A stretch of 64,000 bases of DNA. Source: Peptoniphilus faecalis. Its GTDB lineage: Bacteria; Bacillota; Clostridia; Tissierellales; Peptoniphilaceae. The position numbers and the translations under genes are program-made. The notes below the pieces were generated by a model. That model was not told the DNA's origin, ran no database searches, and saw only the letters and a list, made by a program, of their open reading frames with translations. Location of the stretch: positions 97,541 through 161,540 of the forward strand of contig NZ_JABDSR010000006.1 of the NCBI RefSeq assembly GCF_012976305.1, read 5' to 3'. Positions 25,511 to 35,263 of the stretch are shown piece by piece. How positions within the stretch are numbered: the first letter of the stretch is position 1; each line of letters opens with the position of its first letter.

Positions 25511-26418
25511 TTTGCATCCTCCAAAAGTTTTATAATAAGTGCCATTCTTCCATACATTCCAAATTTTGTCTGCTCAAAGTAAACTGCTCTAGGATCCTTG
25601 TCCACTTCAGGTGCAATTTCATTTACTCTTGGAAGTGGATGAAGAATTATCATGTCATCTTTTGCTGATTTTAATTTTTCTTCTGTAAGTACATAGTAAT
25701 CCTTTAATCTTTCATATTCATCTGATGAAACGAACCTTTCTTTTTGCACCCTTGACATATAAAGAATATCTAAATTAGAAATTGCACTTGTAAGTTCTCT
25801 AGTTTCATAATAATTTTCTTTTTCTATAAAATTTTTAAAAGGCTCTGGCATCTTTAATTCTTCTGGAGAAATAAATACAAATTTAACATTTTCGTAGCGA
25901 TTTAAGGCTCTTACAAGTGAGTGAATTGTCCTTCCAAATTTTAAGTCTCCACAAAGTCCCACAGTTAAATTGTCAAAGGTTTTTTTATAATGTCTGATTG
26001 TTATTAAGTCTGCTAATGTCTGTGTTGGATGAAAGTGACCTCCATCTCCGGCATTTATTATTGGCATTTTTGTAACTACCTTTGATGCCAAAAGGGAAGC
26101 ACCTTCTTTGGGATGTCTCATAGCACATATATCGGCGTAATTTTCTATTACTCTTATTGTATCAAGGAGAGTTTCGCCCTTTGTTGATGAGCTAACTCCT
26201 GCGTCAGAAAATCCAATTACTCCTCCTCCAAGTCTTAACATTGCAGTCTCGAAGGAAAGTCTAGTTCTAGTCGATGGCTCAAAAAAAAGACTGGCTAATA
26301 ACTTATTTTCGCAAAAATGGGAATAGTGAATAGGATTTGCGATAATGTCATCAACCAGACTAAAAATTTCTTCGTATTCTTCAGTTGTAAAATCTAGTGG
26401 CTCTATTAAATGTTTCAT
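25507..26418 (-). CDS. pyrB: Aspartate carbamoyltransferase catalytic subunit
   Basis: 303 aa. Carbamoyl-phosphate motif [13 protein letters not shown], the second STKGE loop, HPTQTLADL and HPLPRVNEI are intact. Catalyses the first committed step of pyrimidine synthesis. The ATG at 26418 has GGAGG 5-6 nt upstream; an ATG four codons earlier is itself part of that RBS. The leader is short and shows no PyrR-type attenuator, so control may be at the promoter or by enzyme allostery. Other pyr genes are elsewhere. Confidence 0.96.
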   Translation of the reverse strand: MKHLIEPLDFTTEEYEEIFSLVDDIIANPIHYSHFCENKLLASLFFEPSTRTRLSFETAMLRLGGGVIGFSDAGVSSSTKGETLLDTIRVIENYADICAMRHPKEGASLLASKVVTKMPIINAGDGGHFHPTQTLADLITIRHYKKTFDNLTVGLCGDLKFGRTIHSLVRALNRYENVKFVFISPEELKMPEPFKNFIEKENYYETRELTSAISNLDILYMSRVQKERFVSSDEYERLKDYYVLTEEKLKSAKDDMIILHPLPRVNEIAPEVDKDPRAVYFEQTKFGMYGRMALIIKLLEDAK

Positions 26419-26483
26419 CTTGACCTCCATCTAATATTTTATCCTTTTTATATTACTTCAAAAATTATAATTTGTAAAGTGTC

Positions 26484-26512
26484 TTGACATATATGTTATA
26501 CTTGTAATAATA
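26484..26512 (+). promoter_or_regulatory. Promoter of the guanylate-kinase-like gene
   Basis: TTGACA at 26484-26489, then ATAATA/TAATAA 15-17 nt further on, ahead of RBS AAAGGAG and the ATG at 26531. Lies in the divergent interval with pyrB. Confidence 0.55.
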
Positions 26513-26530
26513 AAATTTAAAGGAGAAGCT

Positions 26531-27067
26531 ATGATTTATTTAATATTTGGACATTCAGGCTCTGGCAAGAGCACTCTTAGAGAGGAACTTACAAAAAAGG
26601 GCTTAAATAAAATAATAACTTATACCACGAGAGCTCCTCGACCAGGGGAAATTAATGGAGTAGATTACAATTTCATTGATAAATCTCAATTTAAAAAAAT
26701 GGAAGAAAAAAATTTATTTATCGGTTCAACTTGCTATGCTGGAAATTTTTATTCTACATTAAAAGAAGACCTAGAAAAAAATAATAATGATTTAAGTGAT
26801 TGTGTAATTGTTGTAGACAAAGAGGGAATCATTGCTATAAAAAAAGAATTTAAAAATGTTATTGCAATTTATTTAAAATGTTCCAAGGAAATTTTGAAAA
26901 AAAGAATGATTAAGAGATGTGAAGATGAAAGTGTTATAGAAAAAAGGCTCTCTGTTTTAGAAAATTTAGATGAGTATGCGGATTATATAATCGACAGCGA
27001 CAAAGATATGGATATAGTTTTAAGTGATGTTTTAAAAATTATTAAAAAACATAGTGTATTAAAGTGA
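26531..27067 (+). CDS. Guanylate-kinase-like P-loop kinase
   Basis: 178 aa. P-loop GHSGSGKST at residues 7-15 and the guanylate-kinase GMP-side motif TYTTRAPRPGEINGVDYNF are strong. But the usual FLExAEVHGNxYGT segment reads LFIGSTCYAGNFYST, so the nucleotide-binding acidic residues are replaced, and the protein is slightly short. It may be a divergent paralogue with altered substrate, beside the true Gmk encoded elsewhere. Monocistronic, with its own promoter, upstream of the riboflavin operon's riboswitch. Confidence 0.75.
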   Translation: MIYLIFGHSGSGKSTLREELTKKGLNKIITYTTRAPRPGEINGVDYNFIDKSQFKKMEEKNLFIGSTCYAGNFYSTLKEDLEKNNNDLSDCVIVVDKEGIIAIKKEFKNVIAIYLKCSKEILKKRMIKRCEDESVIEKRLSVLENLDEYADYIIDSDKDMDIVLSDVLKIIKKHSVLK

Positions 27068-27078
27068 TTTTCTTTTCC

Positions 27079-27106
27079 TTGACAAATGCATTCATAGTGA
27101 TATTAT
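27079..27106 (+). promoter_or_regulatory. rib operon promoter
   Basis: TTGACA (27079-27084), 16-nt spacer, TATTAT (27101-27106), about 20 nt before the FMN riboswitch. Confidence 0.6.
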
Positions 27107-27124
27107 AAATTCATAAGTTAATAA

Positions 27125-27236
27125 AACTCTTCAGGGCGAGGCGAAATTCCTCACCGGCGGTAAAGTCCGCGAGCGAAAGCTGAATTGGTGCAATTCCAAT
27201 ACCGACAGTATAGTCTGGATGAAAGAAGATTAATTT
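27125..27236 (+). ncRNA. FMN riboswitch (RFN element)
   Basis: All conserved blocks are present in order: TCAGGGCGAGGCGAAATTCC, TCACCGGCGGTAAAGTCCGCGAGC, the variable hairpin GAATTGGTGCAATTCC, AATACCGACAGTATAGTCTGGATG and the closing GAAAGAAGAT. A terminator hairpin (27247-27270) follows. FMN binding is expected to terminate transcription of ribD-ribE-ribBA-ribH. Confidence 0.97.
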
Positions 27237-27246
27237 TAAAATTTTT

Positions 27247-27270
27247 GAGCCCTGCGTGGGCTCTTTTTTT
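27247..27270 (+). terminator. FMN riboswitch expression-platform terminator
   Basis: GAGCCC/GGGCTC hairpin followed by T8, between the aptamer and the ribD RBS. Confidence 0.9.
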
Positions 27271-27282
27271 GTAGGAGATAAT

Positions 27283-28398
27283 ATGTATATAGAAAATTTT
27301 AACGACAGCTTTTATATGCAACGTGCAATAGAGCTTGCAAAGTTGGGCATTGGTCATACAAAAACTAATCCCCTAGTCGGCTGTGTAATTGTAAAAGATG
27401 AAAAAATAATTGGAGAAGGTGCACATTTAAAGTTTGGCGAAAACCATGCAGAAATAAATGCAATAGAAGATGCAAAAAATCGTGGTGAAGACATAAAAGG
27501 TGCAACTCTATATGTAAATTTAGAACCTTGCTCTCACTTTGGAAAGACTCCACCCTGCGCAATGAGAATTGTGAAAGAAGGCATCAAGCGAGTTGTAATT
27601 GGAACCACAGACCCCTTTGAAAAAGTTTCTGGCAAGGGAATAAAAATTTTGGAAGATGCTGGAATTTCCATAACAGAAGGCGTATGTCTTGAAGAATGTC
27701 TAAGTTTAAATGAGAGGTTTTTTACTTATATAAAAAAGAAAAGGCCCTTTGTTGTTTTTAAATCTGGAATGTCCCTCGATGGAAAAATTGCAACTGAAAA
27801 AGGTGAATCAAAATGGATTACATCAGAATTTTCTAGGTCCTATTCCCACGAACTTCGTGGAAAACTTGACGCCATAATGGTTGGCATTGAAACAGTTCTT
27901 GTAGACGATCCAACACTAAATGTTCGCCACGGAAAATACAGGGTAAATCCAATAAGAATTATTACTGATTCAAAACTTAGAATCCCCCTAGATGCAAAGG
28001 TGCTGTCAAGTGATTTAGATTCTATTGCAATAATTGCAACTACAAAAAATTTCAATAGAGAAAAATTTGAAAAACTAAAGAAAATGAAAAATGTTGAAGT
28101 CTTAATTTGCAGAGAAAAAAATAATAAAGTTGATTTAATTGACTTAATGGAAAGGTTAAAGAAATTTAACATCTCCTCCATCCTTCTTGAAGGTGGAAGG
28201 ACTTTAGCAGCAGAAATGCTAAAAAATAATTTAGTGGATAAATTTTACATTTTCATGGCTCCAATTTTACTCGGTTCAAAGGGCATCCCTGCAATTGGCG
28301 ATTTAGAAATTGAAAATTTAAAGGATGCGATAAAGATAAGGGACATGAAATGCGAAAAATTATTTGATGACATACTTATTACTGGAAGGTGTGATTAA
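27283..28398 (+). CDS. ribD: Bifunctional diaminohydroxyphosphoribosylaminopyrimidine deaminase / reductase
   Basis: 371 aa. N-terminal deaminase domain with zinc motifs HAEINAIEDA and PCSHFGKTPPC; C-terminal reductase domain with FKSGMSLDGKIAT, KWITSE, and ILLEGGRTLAAEML. Two successive steps of riboflavin synthesis. The ATG at 27283 follows RBS AGGAGAT; an upstream in-frame GTG falls in the terminator hairpin and is rejected. First gene of the rib operon under the FMN riboswitch, overlapping ribE by 8 nt. Confidence 0.95.
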   Translation: MYIENFNDSFYMQRAIELAKLGIGHTKTNPLVGCVIVKDEKIIGEGAHLKFGENHAEINAIEDAKNRGEDIKGATLYVNLEPCSHFGKTPPCAMRIVKEGIKRVVIGTTDPFEKVSGKGIKILEDAGISITEGVCLEECLSLNERFFTYIKKKRPFVVFKSGMSLDGKIATEKGESKWITSEFSRSYSHELRGKLDAIMVGIETVLVDDPTLNVRHGKYRVNPIRIITDSKLRIPLDAKVLSSDLDSIAIIATTKNFNREKFEKLKKMKNVEVLICREKNNKVDLIDLMERLKKFNISSILLEGGRTLAAEMLKNNLVDKFYIFMAPILLGSKGIPAIGDLEIENLKDAIKIRDMKCEKLFDDILITGRCD

Positions 28399-29035
28399 AA
28401 TTTTCACGGGAATAATCGAAGAAATTGGAAAACTTAAGGATGTAAAAAAGGAAAATGACCTATTTACACTAAAAGTATCTTGTAAAAAAGTTTTGGAAGG
28501 CACAAAAATAGGTGACTCCATTGCAACAAATGGCATCTGTCTAACTGTAACAGAACTTGGAAGTGATTTTTACAAAGCGGAAGTCATGGTAGAGACAATA
28601 AATTCCACAACTTTTAAAGACTTAAAAAGTGGTAAAAGTTTAAACCTAGAGCGTGCACTTAGTCCATCAAAAAGACTTGACGGTCACATAGTACAAGGTC
28701 ATGTGGATGGAGTTGGAGAAATCATAAATATTTTAAAAAGAGGTAATGAAATTGTCTATAGAATAAAATTTATTTCAGATAATTTTAAATACATTGTCCA
28801 AAAGGGTTCCATTGCCCTTGATGGCATTAGCCTAACAGTTTCCAAGGTTGGTGAAAATTATTTTGAAGTTTCAATTATTCCAACGACAATAAAATGCACA
28901 AATCTTATAGACAGAAAAATTGGCGAAAAAATAAATATAGAAACCGATATAATTGGTCGCTACGTCTACAATTTTATAAATACAAAAAGCGAAAACAAAA
29001 TAACCAAAAATTTTTTAATAGAAAATGGATTTTAA
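28391..29035 (+). CDS. ribE: Riboflavin synthase alpha chain
   Basis: About 214 aa made of two lumazine-binding barrels. Barrel 1 has [16 protein letters not shown] and [12 protein letters not shown]; barrel 2 repeats the pattern with [12 protein letters not shown]. Dismutates 6,7-dimethyl-8-ribityllumazine to riboflavin. The GTG at 28391 ([11 protein letters not shown]) is used because family members begin with MFTGIIEE; the RBS (GGAAGG) is rather close, so the start is uncertain by a few codons. Overlaps ribD by 8 nt. Confidence 0.93.
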   Translation: MIKIFTGIIEEIGKLKDVKKENDLFTLKVSCKKVLEGTKIGDSIATNGICLTVTELGSDFYKAEVMVETINSTTFKDLKSGKSLNLERALSPSKRLDGHIVQGHVDGVGEIINILKRGNEIVYRIKFISDNFKYIVQKGSIALDGISLTVSKVGENYFEVSIIPTTIKCTNLIDRKIGEKINIETDIIGRYVYNFINTKSENKITKNFLIENGF

Positions 29036-29051
29036 TTTAAGAGGAGAAAAA

Positions 29052-30257
29052 ATGAAAGTTAACACAATCGAAGAAGTTGTCGAATCTTTAAAAAAAGGCG
29101 AAATAATTATCGTAACAGATGAACCCGATAGAGAAAATGAGGGCGACATGATTCAAGCTGCAGAATTTGCTACTGGAGATAGTCTAAACACAATGGCATC
29201 TCTTGCAAAGGGACTAATTTGTATGCCTATGTCAAAGGCCTACGCCGAAAAATTTAAATTAAATCAAATGGTTGCCGACAACACTGACAATCATGAAACT
29301 GCCTTTACAGTTTCTGTGGATCATAGGGACACAACTACTGGAATATCAGCTTGGGAAAGAGCCCTTACTGCTTATAAACTAACAGAAGATGATGCAAAAC
29401 CAGAAGATTTTAGAAGACCTGGTCATATGTTTCCTCTAGTTGCAAAAAAAGATGGTATTTTTGTAAGACGAGGACACACTGAGGCAACTGTTGACCTTTT
29501 AAAGATTGCTGGATTAAAAGAAGTTGGACTATGTTGCGAAATTATGCAAGATGATGGTCATATGATGCGAGGTGAAGATTTATTTAAACTCGCCGAGAAA
29601 TTGAACATGAAAATTACAACTACAGAAGAACTTTTACTTTATAGAAAAAGACATGAAAAAATCGTAGAAAAAGTTGCCGAAGCAAAACTTCCAACAAAAT
29701 TTGGCGACTTTAGAGCACATGCTTACATCGATAAAGTTACTGGTGAACACCACATCGCTCTAGTTAAAGGCGAAATTGGCAATGGCATGGATGTCCTTAC
29801 AAGAGTTCACTCAGAATGCCTAACTGGAGATTGCTTTGGCTCATCAAGATGTGACTGTGGAAATCAACTTCACCTTGCAATGAAAAAAATTGATGAAGAA
29901 GGAAGGGGAATTCTTCTCTATATGCGTCAAGAGGGTCGAGGTATTGGACTTGTGAACAAAATTAGAGCCTATGCCCTACAAGATAAAGGTATGGATACAG
30001 TTGAGGCAAACTTGGCACTTGGTTTTCCTGAAGATGCAAGAGATTATTCCACTGGTGCACAAATTTTACAAGATCTTGGCGTTAAAGAACTTAGACTTTT
30101 GACAAATAACCCCGACAAAGTTTATTCACTACAAGAATTTGGAATGATCATAAAAGAAAGAGTTCCAATTGAAATTCATTCAACTGAGCATGATGAATTT
30201 TATTTGAGAACAAAAGCTGAAAAGATGAATCACATCTTATCTGAATTTAGTAAATAA
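29052..30257 (+). CDS. ribBA: Bifunctional DHBP synthase / GTP cyclohydrolase II
   Basis: 401 aa. N-terminal 3,4-dihydroxy-2-butanone-4-phosphate synthase ([21 protein letters not shown] segment [13 protein letters not shown]) and C-terminal GTP cyclohydrolase II with zinc cysteines in [18 protein letters not shown] and [10 protein letters not shown]. Supplies both precursors of the pathway. The ATG at 29052 has AGAGGAG upstream; the nine codons before it are not needed. Confidence 0.96.
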   Translation: MKVNTIEEVVESLKKGEIIIVTDEPDRENEGDMIQAAEFATGDSLNTMASLAKGLICMPMSKAYAEKFKLNQMVADNTDNHETAFTVSVDHRDTTTGISAWERALTAYKLTEDDAKPEDFRRPGHMFPLVAKKDGIFVRRGHTEATVDLLKIAGLKEVGLCCEIMQDDGHMMRGEDLFKLAEKLNMKITTTEELLLYRKRHEKIVEKVAEAKLPTKFGDFRAHAYIDKVTGEHHIALVKGEIGNGMDVLTRVHSECLTGDCFGSSRCDCGNQLHLAMKKIDEEGRGILLYMRQEGRGIGLVNKIRAYALQDKGMDTVEANLALGFPEDARDYSTGAQILQDLGVKELRLLTNNPDKVYSLQEFGMIIKERVPIEIHSTEHDEFYLRTKAEKMNHILSEFSK

Positions 30258-30289
30258 TATCTTATTTAAGATAATAATTTGGAGGAAAT

Positions 30290-30757
30290 ATGAAAATTTA
30301 CAGTGCAAATTTAAAATCCGATGGGAAAAAATACGCAATAGTTTTGGCAAGATTTAACGAATTTATAGTTTCAAAATTATTAGATGGATGCATCGATGGA
30401 CTAAAAAGACATGGCGTAAAAGACGAAGAAATAGAAATAATTTGGGTTCCAGGAAGTTTTGAAATTCCACTTGCAGCAAAATCTCTCGCTCTTACAAAAA
30501 AATACGATGCAATAATTGCTCTAGGAGCAGTTATAAGAGGTGCTACAACTCACTACGAACTTGTCTCAACAGAAGTTGCAAAGGGAGTCGCATCATCCTC
30601 ACTTGAAACTGGTGTACCAATTATTTTTGGAGTAATCACAACAGAAAATATCGAACAAGCAATTGAAAGAGCTGGCTCAAAATCTGGCAACAAGGGCTTT
30701 GATGCAGCAACAGCTGCAATTGAAATGGCAAACTTGCTAGGTGAAATCCGTGGATAA
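30290..30757 (+). CDS. ribH: 6,7-dimethyl-8-ribityllumazine synthase
   Basis: 155 aa. Family motifs: [36 protein letters not shown] (catalytic His) and the phosphate/subunit region [23 protein letters not shown]. Condenses the two RibBA/RibD products. RBS GGAGG. Completes the operon ribD-ribE-ribBA-ribH. Confidence 0.97.
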   Translation: MKIYSANLKSDGKKYAIVLARFNEFIVSKLLDGCIDGLKRHGVKDEEIEIIWVPGSFEIPLAAKSLALTKKYDAIIALGAVIRGATTHYELVSTEVAKGVASSSLETGVPIIFGVITTENIEQAIERAGSKSGNKGFDAATAAIEMANLLGEIRG

Positions 30758-31448
30758 TTTAAGCAAGCAAAAAGATTTTAATTTTAATGAAAAAGAAGAG
30801 TTAAAAAATATTAAAAGCATAATTTTTGACTTTGACGGCACCCTTCACAATACAATAAAAATTTATTATCCTGCCTTTACATCTGGTGTTAAAATTTTAA
30901 GAGAATATGGCTTTGCAAAAGATTTTAACTTAACCGAAAAAAATGTGTCAAAATTTTTAGGAGAAAAACCAAATTTTGCCTACGATCTCATCGCAAAGGG
31001 TTCAGACAAAAATTTAAAAGAAAAAGTAATGCAACACGTTGGCAGAAAAATGGATGAAAATATGAAAAATGGCATTGGAGAACTTTATGATGATTCTATA
31101 AAAATTCTTGACAAGCTTTCTAAAAATTATGACCTATACATTTTGTCCAACTGTCGTGAATCTTATCTTGACTTAGCGTTAAAAGTTTATGGAATAAAAA
31201 AATATTTCAATAAATGTTTTGCCGCAGAAACTTTTGGCTTCATACCAAAGGATGAAATTTTAAAAAAAGAAAGGCATTATATAAAAGAAAAAATAATATT
31301 TGTCGGCGATAGACATCACGACATGGAAGCTGCCAGGAAAAATAATATTAAGAGCATTTTTTGCAGCTATGGCTTTGGCAGTCAAGAAGAAGGAAAAAAC
31401 GCAGACTACAAAATAAATTCCATTAGCGAGATTTTAAATATCTTGTAA
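30750..31448 (+). CDS. HAD-superfamily phosphatase
   Basis: About 232 aa. HAD motif [13 protein letters not shown], motif [11 protein letters not shown], Lys in the IPKDEI segment and motif [13 protein letters not shown] are present; the helical insert after motif I marks the Gph/beta-PGM class. It overlaps ribH by 8 nt, so a role in removing the phosphate from the pyrimidine intermediate between RibD and RibH is an attractive inference, because that step is done by HAD phosphatases in other bacteria. The GTG at 30750 has AGGTG 6 nt upstream; another GTG is at 30741. Confidence 0.85.
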   Translation: MDNLSKQKDFNFNEKEELKNIKSIIFDFDGTLHNTIKIYYPAFTSGVKILREYGFAKDFNLTEKNVSKFLGEKPNFAYDLIAKGSDKNLKEKVMQHVGRKMDENMKNGIGELYDDSIKILDKLSKNYDLYILSNCRESYLDLALKVYGIKKYFNKCFAAETFGFIPKDEILKKERHYIKEKIIFVGDRHHDMEAARKNNIKSIFCSYGFGSQEEGKNADYKINSISEILNIL

Positions 31449-31523
31449 AAAAATAGTCATCAAAATTAAATAATAAAAATTTAAACCAATAATTTATTAA
31501 AAGCTTAAAATTTCACTAAAAAA

Positions 31524-31546
31524 GAGGACTTTGCGTCCTCCTTTTT
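31524..31546. terminator. Bidirectional terminator, rib operon / radical SAM gene
   Basis: GAGGAC/GTCCTC hairpin with T-runs on both strands, between converging genes. Confidence 0.8.
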
Positions 31547-31548
31547 AA

Positions 31549-32952
31549 TTACAAGCTTCTTTTTTCTCTTTGTTCTTTACTTACTTCCCAAAGTTCATTT
31601 GCCTTTTTATTCCATGCTTTTGCATAAGGTGTAGTCTTGACTTGCAATTCCTCAGCACTTTCAGGTGCAATCATATCTGTGTTTTTAGCACCAGAATCCC
31701 TTACAATCTTAGTAAGTCTACCAGGATTTTCCAACATTGGACATGGCTTCAACAAATTTTTATTAAAAGGTTGATTATTGTGAAATCCCATAAAAAGTGG
31801 ACTCATTAGACATTCCTTGATAGTCTTTTCTCTTATATTTGAATCAGAATAGTGAATGAACACGCAAGGTTCCATGTCGCCAAGAGAATTTATGTGAAAA
31901 TAATTTTTGCCTCCAGCAATGCAACCATTTATAAATTCACCATCATTTTGAAAATCAATTGTAAAAATATTTTGTGGATATTCACTTGACCTAATTTCTC
32001 TAACCTTATGATAAACATACTCCCTTTCTTCTGGGGTAAGTAATAAACTTAAATCAGCATCCTTTCCAACTGGCATGTAGTGAAAGTACCAAGCAAGTCT
32101 ACATCCATGATCCACGAGCATTTTTATAAAGTCATCATCTGTAACATATTTATAATTTTGACTTGTGTAACAAATTGAAGCCCCGTATAAAAGCTTGTGT
32201 TCCTTCATTAAGTCCATTGCCTTCATAACTTTTTGAAATACTCCATTGCCCCTTCTAAGGTCAGTAGATTCTTCAGTACCCTCAATACTAAGTGCAAAAG
32301 AAATATTTCCCGCTTTCTTTACTTCTTCACAAAATTCTTCATCGATTAAAGTGCCATTTGTAAAAATATGAAAAGCACTTTCATTAAATTCTTTAGCAAG
32401 TTTAATGATGTCATCTTTTCTAACAAGAGGTTCTCCTCCAGTTAAAATAAAAAAGTATGTGCCAAGTTCATTTCCTTGTCTTACAATACTTGCCATTTCA
32501 TCATAAGTTAAATTATTTTTATGTCCATATTCAGCAGCCCAGCAACCTGTGCATTTTAAATTACACGCAGAAGTTGGGTCAAATAAAATTATCCAAGGAA
32601 TATTACAATTATATTCTTTCTGTAATTTATTTCGAAGAGCATTTCCCTTGTAAGCAGCGTTATATCCAATAGTTCTCACAGAGGTCTTTACAATATTTTC
32701 GTCGATTCCATTTACAATATCTGTCCCAAAAGAAACCCATTTTGAATTTGGATCATTAAGTTCATTTCTTACTCTTTCCAACCCATTTTTGCCACTATTT
32801 GTTTCACTTGATTCAGGCATTAAATATTTGTCAAAAACATTTACTATCTCCACCATTCCTCTTTGTGGATCTTTTTTTAATCTCTTATAGGCAAGATTTA
32901 CAGCCATTGAGAATAATTTTTCACTTTTTCTTTCCTTAATTGCAGTAGTCAC
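31549..32952 (-). CDS. Radical SAM protein with C-terminal cysteine region
   Basis: 467 aa. The radical SAM cluster motif is CNLKCTGC (CxxxCxxC, residues about 131-138) with GGEP (ILTGGEPLVRK) for SAM. The C-terminal part has further cysteines (NGCIAGGKNYFHIN, MEPCVFIHYSD, KPCPMLENP), as in SPASM/auxiliary-cluster enzymes. The N-terminal 100 residues are helical and unassigned. Substrate unknown; no peptide precursor gene is adjacent. Monocistronic, flanked by the IS30 remnant upstream. Confidence 0.85.
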   Translation of the reverse strand: MTTAIKERKSEKLFSMAVNLAYKRLKKDPQRGMVEIVNVFDKYLMPESSETNSGKNGLERVRNELNDPNSKWVSFGTDIVNGIDENIVKTSVRTIGYNAAYKGNALRNKLQKEYNCNIPWIILFDPTSACNLKCTGCWAAEYGHKNNLTYDEMASIVRQGNELGTYFFILTGGEPLVRKDDIIKLAKEFNESAFHIFTNGTLIDEEFCEEVKKAGNISFALSIEGTEESTDLRRGNGVFQKVMKAMDLMKEHKLLYGASICYTSQNYKYVTDDDFIKMLVDHGCRLAWYFHYMPVGKDADLSLLLTPEEREYVYHKVREIRSSEYPQNIFTIDFQNDGEFINGCIAGGKNYFHINSLGDMEPCVFIHYSDSNIREKTIKECLMSPLFMGFHNNQPFNKNLLKPCPMLENPGRLTKIVRDSGAKNTDMIAPESAEELQVKTTPYAKAWNKKANELWEVSKEQREKRSL

Positions 32953-33135
32953 TTAATACCTCCATAATTATAAATATCAAAATATTTTATATTGAATTGG
33001 TGTTTAATATTATATGTATTAAAACTTTAATTTTACTTTTTGAACATTGTTCATTTTGTTATCTATATTTTACTACAAAATTAATAAAATTAAAAGATAT
33101 TTATAGTATTTATTTAAAATATAAAAATTAGGTTA

Positions 33136-34307
33136 ATTGTATAATGAAATTGAACTAAAAAAATCCATAGCCTATCACCTTTGGTATAATTGATTTACCA
33201 CAAAACAAAACCAAAAGGTGATAACTATGAAATATAATAATACTACAACAAATTCAAGAAAAAATAAACACTTAAACGATTTTGAAAGAGGACAAATTGA
33301 ACTTTTATACAACAAAGGTTATTCTCCATACAGAATAGCAAAAGAACTCGGACGTGCTGCAAATACTATTAGAAATGAATTAGAAAGAGGAACTGTTTCT
33401 CAAATTAAAAATGAAAAAATGGTGTAAATAATATTATCCTGATACAGGAAAAACCGTATACGAAAAAAATAGAAAAAACTAAAAAAAAGTCATATAAAGC
33501 TTTAGAGTGCGCTGATTTTTTAGAATATGTAATAGATAAATTTATAAATGAAAAATGGTCATTGGACGCTTGCTGCGGATACGCTATTAGGCATAATCTT
33601 TTTCCCAATAAAACTCTTTGTACAAAAACTTTATATAACTATGTAGATCTTGGATTATTAAAAATAAAGTCAATCGACCTGCCATTAAAGGTAAGAAGAA
33701 AAACTTCTAATAAAAGAGTCAAAAGAAATAGAATGCAATTAGGTAAAAGCACAGAAGAAAGGCCAAAAGAAATAGAAAGTAAAACAACATTCGAAAATTG
33801 AGAAATAGACACAGTAGTTCAAAAGAAGAATAAAGAAGAACCCTCTTTAATCACTATAACAGAAAGAAAAACTAGAATGGAAATCATACTAAAAATAGAA
33901 TCCAAAAAATCTAAATTAGTTAATGCTAGTTTAGAAAACTTACTTGGCAAATTAGAGGATTCCACATCGATATTTAGAAGTATAACAAGTGATAATGGAT
34001 TAGAATTTGCTAGTTTAACAGAACTAGAAAGAAAATATGTTGGTGATGTTTATTATTGCCATCCTAATAACCCACAAGAAAGAGGAAGTAATGAAAAACA
34101 CAATAGTCTAATAAGAGGGTTCCTGCCAAAGGGGAAATCACTATTAGACTATTGTGAAGACCACTATATAAAAATAATGAATTGGATGAATAATTTACCG
34201 AGGAAAATCTTAAATTACAAAACCCCTTTAGAGGTTTTTGTGGAGGAACTAAATAATTTAGGACTTATGGACAACTTAGGGCAACTAGTTCAATTTGATA
34301 TTGCAAT
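33136..34307 (+). mobile_element. Degenerate IS30-family insertion sequence
   Basis: Imperfect terminal inverted repeats: left end 33136-33156 (ATTGTATAATG..AATTGAACT) and right end 34287-34307, 17 of 21 positions matching when inverted. The transposase gene lies between them and its stop overlaps the right repeat, as is usual for compact IS30 elements. Several lesions in the gene show it is dead. Target-site duplication was not identified. Confidence 0.7.
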
Positions 34308-34311
34308 TTAA
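33218..34311 (+). pseudogene. IS30-family transposase, inactivated
   Basis: Starts with the IS30 helix-turn-helix (HLNDFERGQIELLYNKGYS, IAKELGRAANTIRNEL). The frame is interrupted after about 70 codons, continues in other frames through DACCGYAIRHNLF and LYNYVDLGLLKIK, meets a TGA at 33799-33801 where IS30 proteins have the Trp just before the first catalytic Asp (here N-stop-EIDTV), and resumes with the catalytic core: TSDNGLEFA (second Asp) and CHPNNPQERGSNEKHN (Glu). So at least one frameshift/stop in the N-terminal part and one nonsense mutation next to the DDE site. Confidence 0.85.
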
Positions 34312-34384
34312 GAAACAAAATTAAAAATGAAATTAAAATATTTTTTATTTTTATAAAATTCATCTCGTCACCTTATAAAAAAGA

Positions 34385-34400
34385 GAAGGCTATTGCCTTC
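34385..34400 (-). terminator. Terminator after hbd
   Basis: GAAGGC/GCCTTC with a 4-nt loop followed by CTCTTTTTT on the minus strand, 17 nt past the hbd stop. Confidence 0.8.
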
Positions 34401-34416
34401 CCTTAATCTCTTTAAA

Positions 34417-35262
34417 TTAATATTTGTAAAATCCTTCGCCTGTTTTTCTTCCAAGAAGTCCTGCTCTAACCATTTTTCTAAGAAGTGGATGTGGTCTGTA
34501 TTTAGGATCTGCAAATTCAGTATTAAGAACTTCCATTATTGCAAGTACTACATCAAGTCCTACTAAATCTCCAAGAGCTAAAGGTCCCATTGGGTGATTT
34601 GCACCAAGTTTCATTGCTGTGTCTATATCTTCTACTGATGCAATTCCTTCAGCGTAAATTCCAATTGCTTCGTTAATCATAGGAATTAAAATTCTATTTA
34701 CAACAAATCCTGGAGCTTCATCAACTTCTACTGGAGTTTTTCCAATTTCTTTTGAAAGTTCAATAATCATATCTTTAACTTTTGGATCAGTTTTCTTTCC
34801 TGAAATAACTTCTACTAGCTTCATTGCTGGAACTGGATTAAAGAAGTGCATACCAATAACTTTTTCAGGTCTTTTAGTAGCTGCACCAATATCAGTTATT
34901 GAAAGAGATGAAGTGTTTGATGCAAGAACTGTTTTTTCTTCACAAATTTCACAAAGTTCTGTGAAAATCGCTTTTTTAATCTTAGGATTTTCAGTTGCTG
35001 CTTCTATTATAAGATCGCAATCTGCTACATCTTTAATGTCAGATGATGTAGTTAGATTAGAAAGAGCAGTTTCCATTTCTTCTTTAGTCATTCTTTCTTT
35101 AGAAACATTTTTTTCGTAACCTTTTTTTATTTTTTCCATAGCTTTTTCAAGAGCTTCTGGTGCAATATCTCTAACAATTACTTTATGATATGGTGCAAGC
35201 ACTTGAGCAATTCCTGCTCCCATAGTACCTGATCCTACTACTGCTATTTTCATTTTATTCAC
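34417..35262 (-). CDS. hbd: 3-hydroxybutyryl-CoA dehydrogenase
   Basis: 281 aa. Rossmann motif VVGSGTMGAGIAQ, ASNTSSLSIT, catalytic His in GMHFFNPVPAMKLVEVI, and the C-terminal helical domain with NHPMGPLALGDLVGLD. Reduces acetoacetyl-CoA to (S)-3-hydroxybutyryl-CoA with NAD(P)H in butyrate formation. Last gene of maoC-thl-crt-hbd, 1 nt behind crt. The bcd-etfBA genes needed for the next step are not in this window. Confidence 0.95.
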   Translation of the reverse strand: MNKMKIAVVGSGTMGAGIAQVLAPYHKVIVRDIAPEALEKAMEKIKKGYEKNVSKERMTKEEMETALSNLTTSSDIKDVADCDLIIEAATENPKIKKAIFTELCEICEEKTVLASNTSSLSITDIGAATKRPEKVIGMHFFNPVPAMKLVEVISGKKTDPKVKDMIIELSKEIGKTPVEVDEAPGFVVNRILIPMINEAIGIYAEGIASVEDIDTAMKLGANHPMGPLALGDLVGLDVVLAIMEVLNTEFADPKYRPHPLLRKMVRAGLLGRKTGEGFYKY

Positions 35263-35263
35263 C

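Noticed and set aside
27151..27357. Minus-strand 68-codon ORF
   Set aside because: It lies across the FMN riboswitch, terminator and ribD start; it is a shadow of the RNA element.
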